Of a stretch of 64,000 bases of DNA, positions 1 to 10,900 are shown piece after piece. The position numbers and the translations under genes are program-made. The stretch covers positions 61,913,524 to 61,977,523 of the forward strand of contig CM070722.1 in NCBI GenBank assembly GCA_036346275.1. The letters are read 5' to 3'. Below the pieces are notes generated by a model. It was not told where the DNA came from. It was given only the letters and a program-made list of their open reading frames with translations, and made no database searches. The stretch's first letter is position 1, and each line of letters begins with the position of its first letter. The DNA comes from Otatea glauca. Taxonomy: Eukaryota; Streptophyta; Magnoliopsida; Poales; Poaceae.

Positions 1-2
1 CA

Positions 3-155
3 GCGTGCGTGGTTCTCCGTCAGTCATCTGCGCCCTACATATCGGAGTACTTTAGCACCGACCATCTGTTCGGGACATGGAGTTCGGAGTTCAACTCCTA
101 CAGACTGGACATGCATTACAGGAGCCGTGGCGTGCCAAGTGGTCGTGCCGAATGA
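3..155 (+). pseudogene. MURA-type MULE transposase, C-terminal tail (partial at window edge)
   Basis: Frame 3 reads open from the first bases to a TGA at 153-155. It contains ACVVLRQSSAPYISEYFS and, after it, TWSSEFNSYRLDMHY. This matches the tail of MuDR/MURA transposases just after the SWIM zinc finger, where a conserved Cys-rich helix is followed by a pattern of Y-Y/F-S, then Y or W, then F-N. The catalytic core lies to the left of the window. The fragment supports reading the next 7 kb as one MULE. It is too short to judge whether the whole gene was intact. Confidence 0.5.
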
Positions 156-542
156 TAGTTTGAAGAGGAGTGATCGTGGCGCTAGCGATCCACGCATTTA
201 ATCCAGAACGACATGGACGCTAGTCGTGCGAGACGCACCTCTTGCGGAGAGGTTGGTTGTGCAGGCGATGGGTCATCTGATGAGGAACCGCCTAATAAAG
301 CGGGTTCGCCGAGTTGTCCGTAGTAACATGTGACAATGTATTACGACTTGTGATTGCGATACTAGCATGTCATTTTATTCTTGGTTCACCAATGTAATAC
401 GACGTGCAAGCTAATGCCATGTACCTTAAGGTTATGTACTGTGATGATATGTGGCTTGTTGATTTTCATGTTATAACGTTTACTCGCTCTATGTCACTAC
501 TCGTACATCTAACTCATGTCATTTATTGTCTCACTGCAGGTT
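156..542 (+). other. Spacer between transposase tail and PMD gene
   Basis: No coding signal was found. The stretch is GC-rich at first and becomes AT-rich after about 320. It ends in a splice-acceptor-like CACTGCAG just before the ATG at 543, so part of it may be a 5' leader intron of the PMD gene. Confidence 0.4.
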
Positions 543-3290
543 ATGGCTGGACACGCACAGACTCTCCTTGACCCATCGTACGATGGGAAACATCGTAGCA
601 GTGTCTAGCTCACGGGGGACGGTCCACCGCTGTTCGTTCGTCGGTCCGAAGGTCCATCGCCCTTGATCCGCGCTACGTCCCTCTTCTACGGCGGCGGGTG
701 CATTGCCGTTAGACGGATGATGGACATTGGTCGCTTCTCTTTGGATGGTGCTCTCCGTGCGCCTCGTCGATCGTTGGAGGCCGGAGACCCACACGTTCCA
801 CTTCCGCTGGGGCGAGATGACGGTGACCCTACAGGATGTTGCCATTATTACCGGTTTGCCTATCAGAGGCGGTCGATCGTCCCGCCACCGGCTTTGATTG
901 GAGGGTTAGGTTGCAGCACCGATTCGGTCATGCGGTCCCAGAGAATATTCGGGGTTCCACGATCCACTTCCGGCGGTACATGGAATGTCTGGCGACGCGC
1001 GGTGTATGTTATGCGAGTCACCTTGTCGCGTACCTGTTGTTTTTGTTCGGCTGGATGTTGTTTCCTTCCACGCAGGGAGACTCCGTGTACCCTAGCTTGA
1101 TCCACATCACCGAGGCATTGGCTGACGCCGAGCTGGACGACGTGCCACAGTTTAGCTTCGGATCAGCGGTGCTTTGCGCGACATACAGGGGATTGTGCGA
1201 AGCATGCCTGAAGACTACGGGAGATGTGCCCGTGCTTGCAGTTTGTTACTATCTACTTCAGATTTGGTCCTGGGAGCACTTCCCTGTGGGGCGGCCATAC
1301 TTTAAGCAGCCCGTGCACCCGTATCCATCGAAGGCTCCATTCTACGGTGAGGCTGGGGACCCGGTCGACCGGCCTACTATGGGTACGCGGTGGACGGCCA
1401 GTCGGTTGGGATGGGTTAGGGAGAGGCCTCGTCGAGCCTATCCTGAGTATCATAATTACTTCGAGACCCTACACGAGGACGAAATCATATGGCAACCATG
1501 GACTTCGCATTTCTTGTTCACTACGGCGCGCACGGATTGTCACGATGAGTGTGGCGGGATATTTAATCTTGGTTGACAACATGCCACATGGTGTTTTGTC
1601 ACATGGTCGAACCGCATTGCCTGCCCGAGTGATGCGGCGATTCGGCCTTCATCAGAAATCCTCCTCTAGTTGGCCTACCTCTACCGTAAAAGTGCACAGT
1701 AAGTGAAATTCGTACTATTCAATTTGTACAATAGTCTACTTGCACGTCGGATGCAATCCGAGTTCATAACTTACAAATTTTGTTGTTTCCAGGCAATCTC
1801 AGAAGGGCCAACAGAGCGATGACTGGCGCCTCACACAGTTACCATGGACCACTATGTGGGAGGAGTCCGCCACAGCGCATGTAGTGGCCGAGAATCGGCC
1901 CTACGACCCGAGTCGTGCGTGGCGTATCCGGGTGGTACGTGCCACGTACGCGTGTTAGACTTCTTCGGACCCGCTCCACCGAGGTCCGAGGAGGTCACGC
2001 CACGAGGACCGATTGGGCCTCGGCCACCCTCCGCACCGCGCATCACGGCGGGGCGACACGCATGCGGCGGAAGGTGCGTGACATCAATATTTGTATTCAC
2101 GCCTAACCAATATTTTCCTTCCTCGTGCAGTTAGAGCGTGCGAGTCGTATAGTTGACGAGGCTTCTATTGCAATACGAGAAGGGAAACGCAACCACGCTT
2201 CCGGCACGCTAGGGTACTCCGTTCGGTGTTGGATGATGCGAAGGGCATCGTAAAGACTTTTACGTGCGGCCGTCATAGCGACGTAGCCGTCTGGGGTGCT
2301 CGCGCAGGGGCGCAACCTCCTTCTCCTAGATCGTCGCGACCGAGCGTTGCCGAAAGACGATCGAGCTTTGCTCGCACGTCTTCAGATCAGGACACGCAGG
2401 TATAACATCTAACTTTCGTTCAAAAACTTCGTAATACTTACGCAATGTAATTTTATTCGCTATGGCATGTATTTTTCGTAGCGCCCAGTGGGGGAACACT
2501 CTGTTCTGCCATCGTCATCTCGACGACAACATGAATTACCTGCTCCACCTGCCGAGGTAAGCACATGCTCGGACCCGGACTCGCTCGATCGGGACTTGCC
2601 TCCGGCAAGTTCACGGAGGGTGCATCGCGTCGTTAGTCTACCTCATGATCTTGCATTCGGCGGACCTACACCCCAAGGCGAGCACGGTTGGTCTCACGCG
2701 ATCGGCACGTGAGGTACATTATATTTCGTTGAAGTCATCACTTCATATTGAAGCTATATTTTTCTGAGTTACCTAACATTTCCATTCATATCATGCTATT
2801 TTGCAGGACGAGGTGGACAAGCCAGCTCAATACCTGCCTCCAGCAAGCTCGGCTTGGGGTGGCTTCGCGTCACCACGCTTACCACAGCACCCTCCTCAAC
2901 AAACTTGGTTGGGCCAGAACTACGCCCCGTACTACACCGACGAATATGGTGCAGGTTCATCATCTGTGCGACCGACATGGGGGGTATGTTTCTCGCTTGT
3001 ATAGAACTCCAACGCGAGGCGATGCTAACAATACGTGGGTGCAGTTTTCGAGGACGAGTTCTCTCGATGAGGCACAACACTCCACGACCGAGCGACCAAA
3101 GATCGGTAAGTATTACGTGTACTCGAGGTACCTATCGCACTCATTCACCGTTGAGCACGACACTAACATAACTTTGCAATCTGACCTCTGGGTGGGTCGA
3201 AGACATGTTGGCCACGCCACACATGCCACCGTCGCAAGAAACACAAGACGACTTACGAGCACGACACACGCTACCGATCGGTTCACGTTC
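543..3290 (+). pseudogene. Plant mobile domain (PMD) protein of a MULE, frameshifted
   Basis: The clearest part is 836-1576, which reads open and gives HFRRYMECLATRGVCYASH, LVAYLLFLFGWMLFPS, AVLCATYRGLCEACLKTTG and LLQIWSWEHFPVGRP. This is the usual core of the aminotransferase-like plant mobile domain (PF10536) found in MAIN/MAIL proteins and in transposons. The preceding part (about 620-835) continues the domain in other frames, with the expected TFHFRWGEMTVTLQDV pattern readable only by changing frame near 800-840. An early TAG follows the candidate ATG at 543 by 22 codons. After 1576 the remainder continues in broken pieces separated by intron-like gaps (1700-1793, 2070-2130, 2400-2480). 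PMD proteins are thought to act in the nucleus in silencing or as transposon accessory factors. This copy cannot encode one. Confidence 0.72.
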
Positions 3291-5657
3291 CCGTAAGACC
3301 AACTCCGTCGTCCGCGGCGCGGGAACAGATCGAGTTGAGCTACGAGTCGTGACCGGTTCTATTCTTTGCATTGAAGTGCGTATATGTAATTGATGTCGGC
3401 CAATTCGTACTGCTTTAAGAATGATAATCCTTCTTATTATGTCAATATGGTATGTTGCTTCCATAATATATGTCCACCAAACTTATACAATTCACGATTG
3501 CCTGCCCGATTAGATAAGTCATACGTGTCGACTTTGTCGGTGAGTAGTCAAATAGGAAAGCATCGGTCACCTTTGGCAGTGACAAGTTGCAACACTCTGC
3601 CCAATGCTTTTAACTTGTTCGTGACGATTTTTCCCGTATTAATATTCTGAACACCAGCGCCCATAACGACAAAATTGCATAAATAATAAGACATGACACG
3701 AGAGAACTAGAGTATTGCGTGAGTGCGTGGCGGCAGCGGGAGCCGAGCGCGTGAGCGGGGGCGGGGGGGTGGGGCGCGAGTCGGACACGTGGCGGCCCTC
3801 GGGAGCTTGGGCACGTTGGGTGGTTTGAAAATTGGTCGATCGCGGCGACGCGTAGAAAGTAGCTTTAATGATGGGTGACGGGTCATGCGGCTTTGATGAT
3901 GTGTAGTGACAGTCGTGCGGCTTTAATGGTGGGTGATGATCTTGCGGTGTGATGAATCACTTTAAATAGCTTACTTATCTGGTGCGTCTCCATCGGACTC
4001 CCCAAACACCTCCCCATCATTTCATACAAGGATCGTTGCCTCCCGCACCCGCGACGAACCTGCAAGGAGGCAATCGCTCCAGCGCTCCATCGCAAATCCG
4101 GCGTGGAGGCTTCGTTGTCGACCAGATTTGCCTCGCCATCGACCTCTTCGACCTCTGGTGTCGCGGGATCGACCGGATCCGCAAGGTATGAGTGCATCGC
4201 ATCTGACCTAAACTTAGACTTGCAACAGAATGGGGCTTGCACGCTCGAACAAGCCCCCTACGCCAGAGGTGAGCAGCACTTAGGTTTGTTAATTACACAC
4301 TTGTAATACTTGTAGATGAATAAGGATTCGGAGAAGCTCAGCAAAGGATTGGTATAGACAGTGGAACAAATAGAGTGCATCGCATCTGACCTAAACAAAA
4401 TTGCCCAAGATAATTTTAGTCCTGACACATGTCCATGTGGCAATGCACACAATGGTTTTGTGATTGATATCGAAGCTATAGCTCGCACCTTGAGCAAGTT
4501 GCTATCTGATCCGTGAATCGATGCAAAGAGATGAAGTAGAGCCGGAAGAGGATCACGAGCTGAAGGGGATGTAGACCACGATCCAGTGTCTTCCTTACGA
4601 CTCACGAAAGCGATAGCGAGGGTAAGCGTGATGATTGGCGATGTGTGAAGATGAGGGTATCGACATTGATAGTGATGGTTCGGGAAAAAACTAGTCACTT
4701 TATAATGTTAAGCCTTGTTAAGTTATTGTAATGCTTATGCATGTTCCTAAGACTTGCTATGTTATTGTAATGTTGCTAAGACTTGTTAAGTTATTGTAAT
4801 CTTGATGGATGTTGCTAAGACTTGTTAAGCCTCGTTAAGTTATTGTGATCTTTGATGGATGTTGCTAAGACTTGTTAAGATATTGTAATGTTGATGGATT
4901 TTAGTGCTTACCTGAGGTATTGTATTCATTGCTGAGAAGGCTTATATAGCATTAAAGTCTGTTATATGAATGTTGTTTTCATCACATATGATTTTTTGTT
5001 TACTCACATCAGCCTGATGAAGGCCATGGTCCATCACGATTACACAACTCACGAAGAGAAGCAACCCTTTTGTGCATGAAACCATTGAACATCAAACCAT
5101 CAAGCACTTCAAAAATATCACCAGTTTGATGATCACTCTGTCATTAATGGATATTATCTTCATCAAATTGTTAACAGTTAACATTTTATCCACAAAAGAT
5201 ACTCCGTAAAATAAAATTTTTAGATGACAAATTATAGAGTAATAGCCCCGAAACACCCTAAACAATCACTACAAGCGCAGAATCCAAAAAACTAGAACCT
5301 TTCATGGAGACGACGACCGTGCAATGGCTTTTCCAGCGCGATTAGCAAACTGACGTGCCCAATGCTTACAATTTTTTTAGGTCGATTACACAACACTCCA
5401 CCTGTAGCTTCCTCACATTGATTTGACCACACGCTGGTGGACTTCTAATCTTTTTTCTACTCGTTCTCACAAAGGCTTTGTCATACATGCTAGCACAACT
5501 CGAAGTGACCACTCACTGCCTATTTTTGTCAGTGCTGACAATTTGCATGCATGACTGCCTTTTCAACCCGACTAGACTACACACTGCGGCGTTGTTTTAC
5601 AACCCGTCTGTATGCTTCAATCTTACTTTCCAACACTTAGTCCATACACTTCGAGTT
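3291..5657 (+). other. MULE internal spacer with a possible decayed ORF
   Basis: No gene is recognised. A GC-rich patch at 3720-3860 is followed by a run of short reading frames. Around 4374-4516 one frame reads TVEQIECIASDLNKIAQ and then DTCPCGNAHNGFVIDIE before a stop, which looks like a fragment of real coding sequence of unknown family. The 24-bp phrase beginning GAGTGCATCGCATCTGACC occurs twice in direct orientation, at about 4190 and 4374. An array of short repeats lies at 4706-4901. Confidence 0.4.
4706..4901. repeat. Irregular tandem array of AAGACTTGTTAAG units
   Basis: Five imperfect copies of a phrase containing AAGACTTGTTAAG, TTATTGTAATGTTG and GATGGATGTTGCT follow each other. 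They start near 4709, 4749, 4779, 4818 and 4868, so the unit length varies from about 30 to 50 bp. Confidence 0.7.
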
Positions 5658-5663
5658 TATAAA
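5658..5663 (+). promoter_or_regulatory. TATA box of the Myb/SANT-like gene
   Basis: TATAAA lies 31 bp upstream of the ATG at 5694 (AGTTTATAAAGGGC). The short distance implies a very short leader or a transcription start close to the ATG. Confidence 0.4.
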
Positions 5664-5693
5664 GGGCAAAACTCCCACTCACACTTATTCACC

Positions 5694-6658
5694 ATGGCTG
5701 GATCCTCCTCTAGCAGAGTATTTTCGTGGACACCTGATATGAGCAGCGTAGCTCTTCATCACACGTTGAAGGTTACGCGTGGTGGGAAGGATAATCGATT
5801 CAAGGAGGAGAACCTAAGTAAAGTGGTGTCCAAATTACAAGAGTGGCGCCCGGGCATTGCGAGGCAAGCCTTGACAACATCCGCTGATCCTTCCGACCGC
5901 ACGACGACCAAGGCGCACTTGCAATGGTGGCGTCAAAGGTATTTCGAGGTGTGCGAACTAGCCGACCACCCTTCTTCTACAGTTTCTCTACAAGATATTA
6001 CAAGGTACCGATGCTACCCGATCGGTATCAGAGCATATTAAGGTTAGTTATTTCATATTTTTCACCTACTAATCTTTTAACTATTACACATAAGTTCACT
6101 ACTGTATGATCGTCTTCTATGTTAGTCATTCCCGGAGGATGAAGAGTTCTTGAACAAAACAATCCCGAATTCTTAGCGATGTACATGCTCTTGGCGGTGT
6201 GATGCACGGTTGGCGCGGAAGACGCAAAAGCGAATTTAACGGGAGGGTAGAGATCGACACGAGTAATCTTGCATCATCAATTTCAAGAGGACATGCAACC
6301 ACCACCGGAGGGGGGCATGCTAGTAACTATGCAAATGACGACGACGACGATGATGACGATTTCGTTTCACCTCCACCTTGGCGTTCAAGAACTATCGGAA
6401 GAGGCTGTTCAAGCACCACCGGAGGGGGATGCTCCTAACTATGCACCTGACAATGATGATGATGATGACGATTTCGTTTCACCTCCGCCTTGGCGTTCAA
6501 GCACTATCGGAAGAGGCTCTTCAAGCACTACTACAGCAAGCCCTTCAAAAAACAATGTAAGAGGACGTTCAAACAACACCAAAGAGGGGGTAAATGATGA
6601 TGACGATTTCGTATCACCTCCACCTTGGAGTTCAAACACTATCGGAAGAGGCCGTTGA
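5694..6658 (+). pseudogene. Myb/SANT-like DNA-binding protein of MULE, frameshifted
   Basis: The ATG at 5694 (ACCATGG context) opens a protein beginning MAGSSSSRVFSWTPDMSS. It continues with GGKDNRFKEENLSKVVSKL and HLQWWRQRYFEVCELADHP, the pattern of the Myb/SANT-like domain (PF12776-type) of transposon-associated and L10-interacting proteins. After ELADHP the family-like sequence FFYSFSTRYYKVPMLPDRY continues in another frame, so one indel lies near 5960-5970. An intron is plausible at about 6042-6125 (GTTAGT...TTAG), followed by SFPEDEEFLNKTIPN. A stop near 6174 then breaks the frame. The C-terminal part (6199-6655) is acidic, with three repeats of a Dn-FVSPPPWRS-TIGRG module. The role would be DNA binding for the element; this copy appears dead. 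Confidence 0.6.
6330..6657 (+). repeat. Three coding repeats: poly-Asp, FVSPPPW, TIGRG module
   Basis: The phrase GACGATTTCGT-TCACCTCC and the following CCTTGG-GTTCAA and ACTATCGGAAGAGGC occur at about 6354, 6468 and 6602 (spacings 114 and 134 bp). Each encodes an Asp run, then FVSPPPW, then TIGRG. The frame relation between copies changes, so the array grew by duplication and later picked up indels. Confidence 0.75.
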
Positions 6659-7189
6659 AATATGAATGTATCCTCCCACAAAAATATTGTGCATTAAGTT
6701 CGGTTAATTTCCAACATTTCATTGCGACCATATTTTCGATTATGGCTAATACACTAAAAAATTAGAATTTTTCTTTTCGAGCGTGCGCGTATAATTTTTC
6801 CTGCAATTAGCCATCCGTCGGATAAAAAGCGAAATTGCCTCTAAACGGTACAATCCAAATGGATCATTGGATTTTTTGCAATTTCAATGGTCCGAACCCG
6901 GTTTATTTTTTCCGTTAGTTACATTATTTTATCCAAGAACGGCTACTCGTGCAAAAAATTATAGGTGTCGTCTATAACGATGAACAATTCCAAAACTTTA
7001 TATTCCAACATATTTTTTCATCATAAATCTGAGACACAAAATATTAGCGCATGCTCTGAAAAAAGAAAAATACCGCCGCTGCTTTTCTCCACGCCTCGCC
7101 CCCTTTGCCACGCTTGTGCAAGCTGGAAGCGATCGGCGATCATTGGATTCACTTTGTCCGTAGTGGAAAAAATTTATTTTTTCCGCCTG
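6659..7189. other. AT-rich 3' flank of the Myb/SANT-like gene
   Basis: No gene was found. The sequence is AT-rich and MULE-like, with phrases such as AAATTGCCTCTAAACGG. It ends at the 20-base poly-A run at about 7194-7213, which separates it from the GC-rich block. Confidence 0.4.
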
Positions 7190-7484
7190 TCGCAAAAAAA
7201 AAAAAAAAAAAAACCTCCAAGGCCGCCTGTTGGAGGTGCGGCAAGGTGGGGCCAGTGCAGGGGAGCCGCACCTCCAGTCGCGGCTCGGCGGGCCCCACTG
7301 CGTCTTGAGAGCAATACTCGAGCGTGGCGAGTGGGCCCGGGCGGAGGGAAAAAATGGCGAAAATTTTGTCGCGCGCCCGGCTCGCGGGACGGGTGGGCCA
7401 GGGGGCTATTTCTGCAAATTCTTCGCTTCGGCGGCTATTTTCAAAAATACGGATGTACAGGGAGCCAATACGGCAAAAATTTCC
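7190..7484 (-). repeat. GC-rich inverted-repeat block, candidate right TIR of the left MULE
   Basis: The block contains GGAGGTGCGGC at about 7231 and its reverse complement GCCGCACCTCC at about 7266, with GTGGGGCC and GGGCCCCAC also inverted. Its outer end, read inward, begins GGAAATTTTTGCCGTATTGG, followed by GCAGAAATAGCC further in, a common design for plant MULE termini. The matching left TIR is not in the window, so the call rests on style and position only. Confidence 0.35.
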
Positions 7485-7976
7485 ACACACAATTCCCCTC
7501 TAAAAACCCACAAAACCCAAAACCGAAGTTTCCCAATAACCCCAAAAGCAAAATCCAAAAGAGAGGTAAAAAATCGATAAGAGGGCAAACAGAAAAACCA
7601 ACAAATCGAAAGCTCCAAAATCCGACATAAGAAAGCCCGACGCCGAAAAAAAGGGGGGAAAAAACCGGCAGTCGAAGCGAGCCAGGGTTTTTGAGTACAA
7701 CACACCCTCCCCACTCCACTCTCCTCCTCCCTCCATTCCTCCAACGCCGGTCCACCCCCACCCCTCCTCTCTCTCCTCCAAACACACAGAAAATGAAAAA
7801 AAATAAAACAAAGCAACCCAAGACATGAGCTAAGCGTCGAGCGATTCGCCTCCAAATCTTCCAGTCCGTCCAGTGCTAGCGCAATCGCGTGGTGTTAGGG
7901 TTTGGATTCGTCCCTAAAACCCTAGGCTAGCTAGATCCAGGGGGGAAGGGAGGGAGGGGGACCCGCGCCGCTGCCG
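7485..7976 (+). promoter_or_regulatory. Promoter and pyrimidine-rich 5' UTR of the MAPKKK gene
   Basis: Between the proposed MULE end and the ATG at 7977 there is an A-rich stretch (7490-7670) and then a strongly C/T-rich tract (7700-7790; CTCTCCTCCTCCCTCC, CCTCCTCTCTCTCCTCC), typical of grass 5' UTRs. No unambiguous TATA box was seen. If the MULE boundary is right, the element ends within about 500 bp of the start codon and may have replaced distal promoter sequence. Confidence 0.45.
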
Positions 7977-10900
7977 ATGGCTGCCACCGCCGGGGTCGCC
8001 GAGGGCGGCGGCGGCGGCGGGGAGCGGATGAAGCTGCTGTGCAGCCTCGGCGGCCGCATCCTCCCGCGGCCCGGCGACGGGACGCTGCGGTACGCTGGCG
8101 GCGACACTCGGATCGTGTCCGTGCCGCGCGGGGTGGCGCTTCCGGACCTATTCGCGCGGTTCGCCGAGGCGTACGGGGGTGCCACGGGGTCGCACTTCGC
8201 GGTGAAGTACCAGCTCCCCGACGAGGGGCTCGAGGCGCTCATCTCGGTGTCCTCGCCGGAGGATCTCGACAATATGATCGAGGAGTATGATAAGCTGGCC
8301 GGCGCTAGCCCTAAGCTACGGGTGTTCATCTTCCCCATCTCCGACGCGCTGAGCGGCGCGGGTGGGGAGGAGATGGAGAGCGGGGGATACGACGCTGGGC
8401 TTCGCTATCTGGAGGCCGTGAACGGCATTGTGCGCAAGGATAGCGTCGCGAGCCTCTCTTCCACGCAGAACTCCGATGGTGGGCCTCCTCCTCCACTGCC
8501 TCTAGGAGGAGGAGGCGGCGGCTCTCCGTCTGCGCTCTCCCCCACTTCCACTTGCTCCAATGATGCTGCGAGATCGGCGTTTAGTGTGGCGGCTCCGCCG
8601 CCTCTTGTTGATGTCTTCAGCAATGCCGCTCCTGTTCCAGTGAAGCCACAGGAGAGTGCCGCTGAAGTGAGGGCTCCACAGGCGAGCCCTCATCCACACC
8701 CGGAGGTGGCAAGGTACCGGCAGCCACTGTCACAGCTGCCACCACTGCCGCCTGTGTTCCTGAATGATTATAGAGAGGCCATGCAGGGTATGAATCAGCC
8801 GCCACCAGGAGATGGGGCATGGTTTGAAGACTGCACTATGTGCTTGAAGGCGCTGCCTCACGCACACTCTGATCCAGTGGTGAATGAGTATGGCAGTGAT
8901 GTGCACGGTGGGGCTGCACCTGAGCCGGTGCCAGTGTTCATGAGCCTACGGCCTGAAGATGTGGCAAGGATTATGATGCCAGAGCGGCCAGTGCCGGCTC
9001 GAATGGGGGCTTATGGTTACACACATATGCATCCAGTGCCACCTGAGAGGGAGAGGGTGTATGCGCAAAAGGTGGAAGGGTTTACAAACTCAGTGTTCGT
9101 TGATCCCTCTGGCTTGCATCAGCATGTGTATGTGCAGCAGCAGCAATTGCCACCACAGCAGTTGCCGTCGACCTATGGATTTAGCCATATCCCTGTGATT
9201 CCTAATGAGAAGGAGAGAGTAGTCTCTCCAAGTTCCGTCTATACTGATATTGTGAGCTCTCATCAACAAACTATGCAGCAGCAATTGCCTTCAGGCCAGG
9301 GAATGGGTCAATATCCAGTGAAGCAAAGTAGTCCCGATAATCAGCTTTCAGGTGAAGGTAGTTTAAGTGCAAATGCAAGGCATCGTGAGGATGGACAGCC
9401 GCGTCGTGATAATGTGCCTCCTGTGGCACCTGTGGCTGTGCCAACCTATATGGCAAATGTGGACAGGATGATGGATTCGCTCCGGGTGAGCCCCAGCGAG
9501 GCTTCTGGCTCTACTGAACAAAGGAAGCATACAGTGGCACCTGATAATGGTTTACCCCAGAATGCGATACCAGAACACTCTCAAGCAAAAGAGGTTCAAC
9601 AGAGCAACACCAACACCTTTTTTGATGTCAATGAACAAAAGGTAGCCCTTCCTACTGAACAAATGCCGCCACCTTCTGTGGCCAGCTCTTATTTGCACAA
9701 TGTCCAGCATGCTAATGTTAGCCATATGCCACATACGATGAGCATTGGGGGACCCTACTCTAGTTATGTTATCGGTACAGTTGGACCTAGTGGAGTGCCT
9801 CCATCGGCTTATGGTGTTGATCTTGTCTATACAAACGCCACTGTTAATCCAACGAGTGAGTGTAAGGATGTTCCGCCTGATGTTTATCACATGGAAGCAC
9901 AACATGAAGTCATTGTTCCTCCGAACGCTAATGCTCAGGTACCAACAGCAGCATTGGCAAATCATGCTCCAAATGTGGACCAACTCCAAGAGTCTGGTTT
10001 ATCAGGCCAACAATTCAGCAATGAGGACCCTTGGAAAGTAGTTACGAATGCACATGCGCTACCACCCAGACCTAAGAGGGTAGCAAGCAGGGAGAACATC
10101 AGCCCAAAGGATCCCCATTCCAACAACTCTTTGTTGCATTGCAAAGGGCAAGATTTGAATATCCCAGCGGAAGATCTTGCTCTCCACCAACAATCAGATC
10201 ACAAAGACGCACATGCAGAACATACTCGGTTTATCAAAGGTTCATTGCTTAACAATAAAACCTTGTCAATATGTGTACTTATACGTTGTGAAATCTTATT
10301 CCTGTCTATCATCAATCCAGGTGATGATGTCACTAACCCAGATTCGCTGGGTATGGAGGACAGTTCAGCTACATGTAATACTCAATCATCTGAGCCTCAA
10401 CCTCCTTTGCTGAATGAAAAAGTTGGGGTTGTCACTAAGAAAGTAGACGGGGAAGCTCACACCAACGAGGTTAGGAAGTGATTCTTTGACGCTCCTATAT
10501 GCCCTGATTTATGTTATCCTTAGTGCTAAACATGAGAATGGTGCAGGTTGTCAAGAGCAGACCCGCAGATTGGATTTCAGGATATCCAGTTACAGATGAC
10601 CTTGGACGCCTGCAGGTTACAATCATGAAATATATCTTTTTCGACGCGCACATCTTTAATATGTTGTACTGATTTATAATCTTGTGACCAATATGTTCAT
10701 CAGATTATAAAGAACAATGACCTTGAAGAGCTCCAAGAACTTGGTTCTGGAACTTTTGGAACTGTATATCATGGTAAATGGAGGGGCTCTGATGTTGCAA
10801 TAAAAAGAATCAATGACAGATGTTTCACTGGGAAGCCATCTGAGCAAGATAAGATGGTTTGTTCTCATTCCCCCTAAATTTTTTTCTTTGTTCATGCTTG

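Larger units (their letters stand above)
1..7484 (+). mobile_element. Left-truncated MULE with transposase tail, PMD gene and Myb/SANT-like gene
   Basis: I infer one Mutator-like element cut by the left edge of the window. In order it holds the C-terminal tail of a MURA-type transposase (3-155), a broken plant-mobile-domain gene (543-3290) and a Myb/SANT-like gene (5694-6658), all on the + strand. This parallels the order transposase, PMD, third gene in the complete MULE at 16111-23875, although the third gene is of a different family. The proposed right end is the GC-rich inverted-repeat block at 7190-7484, whose outer end read inward begins GGAAATTTTTGCC, a typical plant MULE start. The left TIR is outside the window and no target duplication can be tested. 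The gene order is seen; the element boundary is inferred. Confidence 0.45.

Noticed and set aside
961..968. Variant kinase motifs HFD and DLG in the MAPKKK (protein residues 961-968 and 985-987) as signs of a pseudokinase
   Set aside because: The catalytic Lys861, Asp963 and Asp985 are all present, and HFD/DLG are usual for this plant Raf subgroup.
7406..7855. Overlapping minus-strand open frames of 108-149 codons
   Set aside because: They come from the C/T-rich 5' UTR of the MAPKKK gene read backwards and from the GC-rich repeat block; no conserved features.
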